DNA of 6,218 nucleotides from the NCBI GenBank assembly GCA_002313795.1, contig DCCL01000183.1, positions 1 through 6,218 on the forward strand, given 5' to 3'. The notes under the pieces were generated by a model. The model searched no databases. It saw only the letters and a list, made by a program, of their open reading frames with translations, and was not told the origin of the DNA. Every line of letters begins with the position of its first letter. The first letter of the stretch is position 1. Shown in pieces: positions 1-5,258 of the stretch. This DNA is from Faecalibacterium prausnitzii. GTDB lineage: Bacteria; Bacillota; Clostridia; Oscillospirales; Ruminococcaceae. A program made the translations under genes and the position numbers.

Positions 1-17
1 TGATAAACAATTTCAGT

Positions 18-42
18 CACCGGGGACTTTGTCCATCCGGTG
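18..42 (-). other. Stem-loop in the 5' leader of the off-window heat-shock transcript
   Basis: Read on the minus strand, CACCGG (42-37) pairs with CCGGTG (23-18) and, after a two-base AT bulge, GGAC (34-31) pairs with GTCC (27-24) around an AAA loop. This gives about 10 base pairs, mostly G/C. It begins one base after the CIRCE element and would sit near the 5' end of the mRNA started at the promoter at 75-103. There is no U-run after it, so it is unlikely to be a terminator. A 5' stabilising structure is possible, but that is an inference. Confidence 0.5.
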
Positions 43-43
43 T

Positions 44-70
44 TTAGCACTCCGTTTCCCTGAGTGCTAA
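44..70. promoter_or_regulatory. CIRCE operator (HrcA binding site), perfect match
   Basis: TTAGCACTC (44-52), a 9-base spacer, then GAGTGCTAA (62-70) is the textbook CIRCE inverted repeat with no mismatch. HrcA represses groESL and dnaK operons through this element in Firmicutes and many other bacteria. It lies immediately downstream of the minus-strand -10 box (75-80), so the expected transcription start near 68 falls inside the operator. Bound HrcA would therefore block initiation. The regulated gene is beyond the left edge, and no start codon of a long reading frame is visible in the last 43 bases. Confidence 0.95.
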
Positions 71-74
71 GTGT

Positions 75-103
75 ATTGTACTCATCTTGAAGGCAAAAAT
101 CAA
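75..103 (-). promoter_or_regulatory. Sigma-A-type promoter of the HrcA-controlled gene to the left
   Basis: On the minus strand, TTGATT (103-98) is followed after exactly 17 bases by TACAAT (80-75). The -10 matches TATAAT at five of six positions and the -35 matches at four of six. The CIRCE operator starts four bases after the -10. Position, spacing and operator agree on leftward transcription. Confidence 0.85.
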
Positions 104-141
104 GAGGTTTTTCAAATTTCTTTGTTAAGTTTTTATGACAG

Positions 142-171
142 AAAAAAGCGCCCCTTTTCCGGAGCGCTTTT
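142..171 (-). terminator. Rho-independent terminator of the lipid kinase gene
   Basis: Minus-strand reading: AAAAGCGC (171-164) pairs with GCGCTTTT (151-144). After one A/C mismatch, two further G-C pairs close a six-base GGAAAA loop. The stem runs into an uninterrupted T6 (147-142). It begins 13 bases after the kinase stop codon and insulates the heat-shock promoter at 75-103 from read-through. Confidence 0.88.
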
Positions 172-183
172 CGGACTGTTCTG

Positions 184-1164
184 TTATGCCTTTGTTCTCG
201 CTGCCACGAACCGCTCATAGGCCGGTCTCGGCAGCAGGACGCGTCCGGCCAGCGGCATGAGTTCTGCCGTGATGCTGTCACAGGGCGCGCACTCGCCGTC
301 AGCGGTGGCCACGATGGGCCCGCGCCCGTCCACCGGGCGGATGGAGACCCGCTTTGCCCGGCGGTAGATGAAATACGGTTCTGCCTCCGGAACGAGCTTT
401 CCCTCCCGGAAGTGCCCGCCTTTTTTGTAAAGGCCCAGCAGCCGGGCGATGGTGAGCCGCCCCACCTTCCGGATGATGAACACATCCAGCCAACCGTCAT
501 CGGGCTGTGCTTCCGGAGCGGCGCAGAATCCTCCGCCGTAGGTGCGGCCATTGCAGACCGCGCACATCAGGCAGTCCACCGTCAGCTCCTCGCCGTCGAT
601 GGTAAACGCCACCTTCCGGCCGATGTGGCCGCAGAGCTGTTTGATGATAGAGAGGGCATAGGCCATCTCTCCGCCGCAGAAGGGGATGCGCCGGAACTCC
701 GGGATGCCGTAGGCCACCTGTGCGTCAAGACCGGCGGCGCAGATGGTGGCCGAAAGGCCCAGGTCGGTCCGCATCAGGTCGATCTCCACCGCATCGCCTG
801 CAAGCTGCGCGTCCAGGTCGGAAAACTCTTCCCGGGTGCCGTAAGTCCGCAGAAAGTCGTTGCCGCTGCCAAAGGGCAGGCACCCCACTGCCGCGCTGCT
901 GTATCCCCGGGCACCGGTCAGGGCCTCATTGAAGGTGCCGTCGCCGCCCGCCGTCCAGATGTGCACCGGCTCGCCGGTGTCCTGCGCATGAGAAGCCGCC
1001 TGGGCTGCCAGCTCTCTGGCATGGCCCGCATATCGGGTGACGACCACTTCCAGCTTTTCCTCCGGGATGCCTGCCCGTTCCGCAGCCGCATGGATGGCCG
1101 GGGTCAGTTCCCCGGTACAGTCCCGCTTGCCCGCCGTGGGGTTGAGCAAAAAAAGATAACGCAT
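184..1164 (-). CDS. Diacylglycerol kinase family lipid kinase (DgkB/YegS/BmrU-like)
   Basis: 326 residues, the usual size of bacterial soluble lipid kinases (about 300-330). Visible motifs of the DAGK catalytic fold are NPTAGK at residues 8-13, the nucleotide-binding GGDGT at 73-77, PFGSGNDF at 97-104, AAGLDA at 143-148, an NGRTYGGG...PDDGWLDV block at 205-228, and an acidic DGE near the C-terminus (289-291), where the family places its catalytic acid/base. There is no signal peptide or membrane helix, as expected for a cytosolic enzyme working at the membrane surface. It probably uses ATP to phosphorylate diacylglycerol to phosphatidate, recycling the diacylglycerol left by lipoteichoic acid or glycolipid synthesis; the exact lipid cannot be read from sequence. 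The start at 1164 is supported by AGGAGG (1177-1172) seven bases upstream. It lies 68 bases downstream of the Clp gene on the same strand and has its own candidate promoter and a terminator. Family assignment is firm; substrate is inferred. Confidence 0.93.
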   Translation of the reverse strand: MRYLFLLNPTAGKRDCTGELTPAIHAAAERAGIPEEKLEVVVTRYAGHARELAAQAASHAQDTGEPVHIWTAGGDGTFNEALTGARGYSSAAVGCLPFGSGNDFLRTYGTREEFSDLDAQLAGDAVEIDLMRTDLGLSATICAAGLDAQVAYGIPEFRRIPFCGGEMAYALSIIKQLCGHIGRKVAFTIDGEELTVDCLMCAVCNGRTYGGGFCAAPEAQPDDGWLDVFIIRKVGRLTIARLLGLYKKGGHFREGKLVPEAEPYFIYRRAKRVSIRPVDGRGPIVATADGECAPCDSITAELMPLAGRVLLPRPAYERFVAARTKA

Positions 1165-1196
1165 TCTGCTTCCTCCTCTGTGGATTCCTGCTCTCT

Positions 1197-1225
1197 ATCA
1201 TAGCGGAAAACACAAGAGGATGCAA
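1197..1225 (-). promoter_or_regulatory. Candidate promoter of the lipid kinase gene
   Basis: Minus strand: TTGCAT (1225-1220), 17 bases, then TATGAT (1202-1197). The -10 matches consensus at five positions and the -35 at three. It lies between the Clp stop codon and the kinase ribosome site. No convincing terminator separates the two genes (only a 4-bp stem at 1226-1238 without a T-run), so read-through from the Clp gene is also likely. Confidence 0.6.
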
Positions 1226-1232
1226 GGCTTTT

Positions 1233-3536
1233 TCAGCCGACACCTGCCGTTTCGCTCTCCTGCACGGTGATGGTGCCGTCGGCGGCGCAGTCTGCCGTCC
1301 AGTGCTGGCCCGGCTCCACCGAACCAGAAGCCACCTGGTCGGCGAACGCCTGTTCTACCGCCCGCTCCACCTGCCGCCGCAGCTCTCTGGCCCCGTAGGG
1401 CGAGCGGGCCTTTGCCGCGAGGGCCGGGCCCACCCGCTCGGTGTGGGTGAGGCGGTAACCGCTGCGGGCCGCACGCTCTTCCAGCTGTCCCAGCATTTTT
1501 TCGGCGATGGAGCAGAGACTTTCCTCTCCCAGAGGGCGGAACACGATGATCTCATCCAGACGTCCCACCAGCTCAGGCCGGAACCACTTCTTTGCCTCTG
1601 CCACGGCCGCTTCCGACTGCTTTTCGAAGGCCGCTTCACTGCCCACCCCAAAGCCCAGCGGGGTACTCTGTCCGGCAAGGAACCGTGCGCCCAGATTGGA
1701 GGTCAGCAGGACGATGGTGTTCCGGAAATCGGCCTTCCGGCCCATGGAGTCGGTGAGCTGGCCGTCTTCCAGCATCTGCAATAGAACGTTCTGGATATCC
1801 GGATGTGCTTTCTCTATCTCGTCGAACAGCACGACGCTGTAGGGGCGGCGGCGGACGGCCTCGGTGAGCTGACCGCCCTCGTCGTGGCCCAGATAGCCCG
1901 GAGGGGCACCCAGCAGCCGGGCCACGGTGTGCTGTTCCTGATACTCCGACATATCGAATTTGAGCAATGCCTTTTCACTGCCGAACCAGCTCTCGGCCAG
2001 CGCCTTTGCCAGTGCAGTCTTGCCCACGCCGGTAGGCCCCAGAAAAAGCATGGCCCCGATGGGCCTGCCCGGCTCCCCCAGCCCGGTGCGGCTGCGCCGG
2101 ATGGCCCCGGCCACAGCGGCCACGGCCCGGCTCTGGCCCACCACCTCGGCGTTGAGCCGCTCTTCCAGCTTTGCCAGCCGCTCCCGCTCTTTTTCGCCTA
2201 CCCTCTCGGCGGGCACACCGCTGGCCTGCGCCACCACCCGGGCGACTTCGCCCCGGGTGAGAGCTGGGTCTTTTTCCCCGTCCCGCTCTGCCCGGATGCG
2301 CACCGCCGCACAGGCTTCGTCCACAAGGTCGATGGCCTTATCCGGCAGACAGCGGCCCGGCAGATACCGCACCGAAAGCTCTACCGCTTCCCGGAGTGCC
2401 TCGACGGGCAGCCGGACGCCGTGGTAGCGCTCATAGCGGGGTGCCAGCCCCTCCAATATCGCCACTGCCTGCTGCGGCGTCGGTTCCTCGATCTGCACCC
2501 GGCCAAAGCGGCGCTCCAGCGCGGCATCTTTCTGGATGTGGGTGCGGAATTCCTGATTGGTGGTCGCCCCGATGAGCTGCAGTTCGCCCCGGGCCAGCAC
2601 CGGTTTCAGGATGCTGGCAGCATCGATGGCTCCTTCTGCCGCTCCTGCGCCCACGATGGTGTGGAACTCGTCCACGAACAGGATGGCACTGCCGTCCCGC
2701 ACCAGCTCCTCCAGCAGGTTCTTGAACCGTTCCTCAAAGTCGCCCCGGTACTTGGTGCCTGCCACAAGGCTGGCCATATCCAGCGCCAGCAGACGCCTTC
2801 CCTGCAGCATCCTGGGCACCCGCTTTTCCGCGATGCGCTGGGCCAGTCCCTCGGCCAGTGCGGTCTTGCCTACGCCCGGTTCTCCCACCAGACAGGGGTT
2901 GTTCTTCTGGCGGCGGCACAGGATCTCTACCATCCGGTCCAGCTCTTTTTCCCGGCAGAACACCGGGTCCAGCTCCCCGTCTGCCGCCCGGCGGGTCAGG
3001 TCGCGGCAGTATTTGTCACTGGCCCGGCTCCCCCGGGGCAGGGCCGACGCTGCCCGGGGCTGGACGGGCAGGATGAACTGCCCCGAGAGCTGTCGGCACT
3101 CCCGCACGGCATCGGTGAGCTGGACGCCCATGGACGCCAGCATGACCCCTGCCGTGCAGTCGGTATCTTCCAGCATGGCGCAGAGCAGATGCTCCGGCTC
3201 TGCCCGGGACTGGTGCGCATTCTGGGCCCCGATGATCGCGTAATCCATGGCCCGCCGCAGGTCAGCGGCCATATCGCCCCGGGCCAGATGTGCCGCCGGG
3301 CCGCTCCGCCCTTCGGAGAGCTGACGCCGCACTTCCAGCTCCGAGATATTCTTCCCGGCCAGAAAGCGGGCTGCCGGGCCGCCGTCTGCCTGAAGCATGG
3401 CCAGCAGCAGATGACCGGTGTCCGCTTTCTTGCAGCCCAGCCCTCCGGCCAGCTCCACCGCCTGATCCAGCAGCCGCCCCGCTTCCCGGGAGAAGCCTTT
3501 ATACCGTCCTTTGCCGAATGCACTCCAAATGCTCAT
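1233..3536 (-). CDS. Clp/Hsp100 AAA+ unfoldase, ClpA-like (two ATPase rings, no middle domain)
   Basis: 767 residues. The N-terminal region holds two Clp_N-type helical repeats (about 14-80 and 88-150). Ring 1 has Walker A GEPGVGKT (218-225), pore-loop Y263, Walker B D289-E290, sensor N327 and arginines R342/R343. Ring 2 has Walker A GPTGVGKT (500-507), pore loop around Y548, Walker B D572-E573, R659 and the sensor-2 GAR at 715-717. A PLGFG segment (626-630) sits where ClpA, ClpC and ClpX carry the ClpP-docking tripeptide, so it should feed unfolded proteins to ClpP rather than disaggregate like ClpB. Only about 40 residues link the rings, so the ClpB coiled-coil and ClpC UVR middle domains are absent; there is no ClpE-type zinc finger either. 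Oddity: the usual Asn-Arg before LDEIIVF is G658-R659. The start is supported by AGGAG (3548-3544) seven bases upstream of ATG. No ctsR, mcsA or mcsB gene lies beside it. Clp family is certain; the ClpA-like subtype is inferred from architecture. Confidence 0.95.
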   Translation of the reverse strand: MSIWSAFGKGRYKGFSREAGRLLDQAVELAGGLGCKKADTGHLLLAMLQADGGPAARFLAGKNISELEVRRQLSEGRSGPAAHLARGDMAADLRRAMDYAIIGAQNAHQSRAEPEHLLCAMLEDTDCTAGVMLASMGVQLTDAVRECRQLSGQFILPVQPRAASALPRGSRASDKYCRDLTRRAADGELDPVFCREKELDRMVEILCRRQKNNPCLVGEPGVGKTALAEGLAQRIAEKRVPRMLQGRRLLALDMASLVAGTKYRGDFEERFKNLLEELVRDGSAILFVDEFHTIVGAGAAEGAIDAASILKPVLARGELQLIGATTNQEFRTHIQKDAALERRFGRVQIEEPTPQQAVAILEGLAPRYERYHGVRLPVEALREAVELSVRYLPGRCLPDKAIDLVDEACAAVRIRAERDGEKDPALTRGEVARVVAQASGVPAERVGEKERERLAKLEERLNAEVVGQSRAVAAVAGAIRRSRTGLGEPGRPIGAMLFLGPTGVGKTALAKALAESWFGSEKALLKFDMSEYQEQHTVARLLGAPPGYLGHDEGGQLTEAVRRRPYSVVLFDEIEKAHPDIQNVLLQMLEDGQLTDSMGRKADFRNTIVLLTSNLGARFLAGQSTPLGFGVGSEAAFEKQSEAAVAEAKKWFRPELVGRLDEIIVFRPLGEESLCSIAEKMLGQLEERAARSGYRLTHTERVGPALAAKARSPYGARELRRQVERAVEQAFADQVASGSVEPGQHWTADCAADGTITVQESETAGVG

Positions 3537-3572
3537 TGCCTGACTCCTGTCTTTCTATCTTGCATCACTAGC

Positions 3573-3578
3573 AGTATA
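3573..3578 (-). promoter_or_regulatory. Possible -10 box of the Clp gene
   Basis: Minus-strand TATACT (3578-3573) lies 37 bases before the Clp start codon and downstream of the tRNA terminator, so a promoter is needed hereabouts. The bases at the -35 position (a T-rich run around 3595-3602) match consensus poorly. No CIRCE and no CtsR-type heptad repeat is visible between 3537 and 3640. Treat as tentative. Confidence 0.4.
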
Positions 3579-3631
3579 GCCCCGGCAACAGAGAAAAAAT
3601 CAGGGGTTTGTGTCGCACCGGCCCAAAATGC

Positions 3632-3665
3632 AAAACAAAAAAGCCATCTGAACGAATCAGATGAC
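3632..3665 (-). terminator. Rho-independent terminator after tRNA-Gln
   Basis: Minus strand: CATCTGA (3663-3657) and TCAGATG (3651-3645) form a 7-bp stem with a five-base loop, followed by a T-rich tail TTTTTTGTTTT (3642-3632). It starts a few bases after the tRNA 3' CCA and separates the tRNA transcript from the Clp gene. Confidence 0.85.
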
Positions 3666-3670
3666 TTTCC

Positions 3671-3744
3671 TGGTTGGGGATGAGAGAATCGAACTCCCAC
3701 AAGTAGAGTCAGAGTCTACCGCACTACCACTATGCAAATCCCCA
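3671..3744 (-). tRNA. tRNA-Gln (anticodon CUG)
   Basis: The 74 bases fold into a complete cloverleaf on the minus strand. The acceptor TGGGGAT pairs with ATCCCCA. The D-stem is GCAT/GTGC with one G-U pair and a short D-loop holding the G18-G19 pair. The anticodon stem GTAGA/TCTAC encloses the loop CTCTGAC. The variable loop is four bases, and the T-stem GGGAG/CTCTC has the loop TTCGATT. The discriminator is A and the 3' CCA is encoded. The loop places CUG at positions 34-36, reading CAG (glutamine). The weak U1-A72 first pair is a known tRNA-Gln feature and agrees. The gene is alone, not in a tRNA cluster, with its own promoter and terminator. Confidence 0.96.
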
Positions 3745-3754
3745 TGATTCAGTT

Positions 3755-3786
3755 TTCGTCCTCAGCACCGGAGCGCTGCTGACGAA
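3755..3786 (-). other. Hairpin in the tRNA-Gln 5' leader
   Basis: Between the tRNA promoter and the tRNA 5' end, minus-strand TTCGT (3786-3782) pairs with ACGAA (3759-3755), and CAGCA (3781-3777) with TGCTG (3767-3763), with a three-base bulge on one side. It would be removed with the leader when RNase P cuts at 3744. It could help keep the leader from misfolding with the tRNA; that role is a guess. Confidence 0.5.
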
Positions 3787-3790
3787 GAGT

Positions 3791-3819
3791 ATTATACAGG
3801 CTTTTGTCCGGTTTGTCAA
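3791..3819 (-). promoter_or_regulatory. Full-consensus sigma-A promoter of tRNA-Gln
   Basis: Minus strand: TTGACA (3819-3814), exactly 17 bases, TATAAT (3796-3791). All 12 bases match the vegetative consensus with ideal spacing, as expected for a strong stable-RNA promoter. The start site would be near 3784, giving a leader of about 40 bases before the mature tRNA. Confidence 0.95.
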
Positions 3820-3899
3820 CCACTTTTTTGATTTTTCTTTTCAGGTTTTTCTGCCTATCCCTTCTACCGCGATTTCACGCCTTTTTTACGCCCCGGCCC

Positions 3900-3928
3900 T
3901 TGACACTTTCTCTCTTTGGGAATACTCT
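3900..3928 (+). promoter_or_regulatory. Candidate promoter of the phosphofructokinase gene
   Basis: TTGACA (3900-3905), 17 bases, then TACTCT (3923-3928). The -35 is perfect; the -10 matches at only three positions. The start near 3935 would give a leader of about 58 bases. It is back to back with the tRNA promoter, about 80 bases apart. No operator or riboswitch-like structure is evident; only a weak CTCC/GGAG dyad (3951-3965) lies in the leader. Confidence 0.6.
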
Positions 3929-3992
3929 TATAGTTAGTAAATATTATCCGCTCCTGTGCTGGGAGAAACGGAAGAAATGAGGGATCTTCAAG

Positions 3993-5072
3993 ATGAAAAA
4001 ACGTGTTGGTATCCTGACCTCCGGCGGCGACTGCCCCGGCCTGAACGCCACCATCCGCGGCGTTGCCAAAGCACTGTATGCACGGTTCGGCGATAACGTG
4101 GAGATCGTGGGCATCCTCAACGGCTATCACGGCCTCATCACCGGTGAGTACAAAGAGATGACCGAGGATGACTTCCGCGGCATCCTGACTCTGGGCGGCA
4201 CTATTCTGGGCACCAAGCGCACCCCCTTCAAGATGATGCGGGTGGTGGAAGAGGACAACATCGACAAAGTTGCCGCCATGAAGAAGACCTACAAGGACGC
4301 CAAACTGGACTGCCTGCTCTGTCTGGGCGGCAACGGCACCCACAAGACCGCCAATCTTCTCTCTCAGGAAGGGCTGAACATCATCGGCCTGCCCAAGACC
4401 ATCGATAACGATATCTACGGCACCGACGTCACCTTCGGCTTCCACACCGCCGTGGACATCGCCACTGAGGTCATCGACCGCATCCACACCACTGCAGGCA
4501 GCCACAGCCGGGTGATGTGCATCGAGATCATGGGCAACAAAGCCGGCTGGCTGACCCTCTACTCCGGCATCGCAGGCGGTGCCGACATTATCCTGCTGCC
4601 CGAAATGCCCTACGACATCGACCGCGTCTGCGACGCTGTAGAGCGCCGCGCCCGGAAGGGTTCCAACTTCTCCATCATCGCCGTGGCCGAGGGTGCCATC
4701 AACACCGAGGAGGCCAAGATGAAGCGGAAAGAGTGGATGGCAAAGCGCGTCGAGGCCGGTTACGGCACTACCGCCACCAACCGCATCGCCGCCGCTGTCC
4801 AGAAGAAGACCGGCATGGAGACCCGTGTCTGCATCCCGGGCCATATGCAGCGCGGCGGCAGCCCCAGCGCCTACGACCGTGTGCTGGCCACCGAGTTCGG
4901 CAGCTACGCTGCAAAGCTGGTGGAGATGGAGAACTACGGCGTCACCGTCGCCATGGTGAACAACCGTGTGGTGGCCAACCGTCTGGCCGACATCGCAGGC
5001 AAGACCCGCAATGTTCCCGAGAGCTGCGAACTGCTCACCGTCGCCCGCCGGATGGGCATCAGCCTCGGCTGA
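3993..5072 (+). CDS. pfkA: 6-phosphofructokinase, mixed ATP/PPi-type active site
   Basis: 359 residues, slightly longer than the roughly 320 of E. coli PfkA. It phosphorylates fructose 6-phosphate to fructose 1,6-bisphosphate in cytosolic glycolysis. Family motifs appear in order: SGGDCPGLNA (10-19), R76 in GTKRTP, GGNGT (112-116), PKTIDND (134-140) with the catalytic base D138, R173 and M180 in the substrate block, and PGHMQRGGSP (282-291). By comparison with E. coli, G115 sits at the Gly104 position (typical of ATP enzymes), while K135 sits at the Gly124 position (typical of pyrophosphate enzymes). N114 replaces the usual Mg-contacting Asp103. This combination is known from the mixed PFK clade, in which both ATP and PPi users occur, so the phosphoryl donor is not settled; Gly at 104 favours ATP. 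The start is supported by GAGGGA (3979-3984) eight bases before ATG. The gene is monocistronic: own promoter upstream, strong terminator after the stop. Confidence 0.95.
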   Translation: MKKRVGILTSGGDCPGLNATIRGVAKALYARFGDNVEIVGILNGYHGLITGEYKEMTEDDFRGILTLGGTILGTKRTPFKMMRVVEEDNIDKVAAMKKTYKDAKLDCLLCLGGNGTHKTANLLSQEGLNIIGLPKTIDNDIYGTDVTFGFHTAVDIATEVIDRIHTTAGSHSRVMCIEIMGNKAGWLTLYSGIAGGADIILLPEMPYDIDRVCDAVERRARKGSNFSIIAVAEGAINTEEAKMKRKEWMAKRVEAGYGTTATNRIAAAVQKKTGMETRVCIPGHMQRGGSPSAYDRVLATEFGSYAAKLVEMENYGVTVAMVNNRVVANRLADIAGKTRNVPESCELLTVARRMGISLG

Positions 5073-5094
5073 TTATTCCATATCGTCCCATTTT

Positions 5095-5134
5095 CCCATG
5101 TCTGCACCGGAACCGCGCAGGCATGGGATTTTTT
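5095..5134 (+). terminator. Rho-independent terminator of the phosphofructokinase gene
   Basis: CCCATGTCTGC (5095-5105) pairs with GCAGGCATGGG (5117-5127) through 11 pairs including one T-G wobble, followed by A and T6 (5129-5134). It starts 23 bases after the pfk stop codon, so the downstream secreted-protein gene most likely needs its own promoter. Confidence 0.93.
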
Positions 5135-5258
5135 GTTCTGTGCCGCTCCTCCCAAAAAACATCTGGAAAAATCTGCAATTTTCTCTGGCTCTTCTCCGTA
5201 TCCAGTATGTAAATGATCTGGTGCGCACATCGCCGCATTGCTATAGGAGGAATTCAAA

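Noticed and set aside
412..1203. A 263-codon plus-strand open frame opposite the lipid kinase
   Set aside because: Shadow of the kinase frame: low-complexity composition, no family motif, and it runs through the kinase start and promoter region.
1226..1238. Small hairpin GGCT-TTTTC-AGCC at the end of the Clp gene
   Set aside because: Only four base pairs, overlaps the stop codon and has no T-run after it on the minus strand, so it is not a credible terminator.
1803..3683. A 626-codon open frame on the plus strand opposite the Clp gene
   Set aside because: It is antisense to a complete, motif-perfect Clp ATPase in GC-rich DNA where stop codons are rare. The translation has no recognisable domain, is rich in His/Pro/Gln/Arg, and has no convincing ribosome site.
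3671..3744. The tRNA gene as an attachment site for an integrated element
   Set aside because: No integrase gene and no repeated tRNA 3' fragment is visible in the window; the flanking genes are ordinary housekeeping units.
3864..4844. A 326-codon minus-strand open frame opposite phosphofructokinase
   Set aside because: Antisense to conserved Pfk motifs, with Gly/Val/Asp/His-rich composition typical of a reverse-frame artefact. It also starts inside the pfk gene and runs across its promoter.
5166..5183. AT-rich dyad GAAAA...TTTTC upstream of the secreted-protein gene
   Set aside because: Five-base arms with a mismatched centre are expected by chance in an AT-rich gap; no known operator consensus fits.
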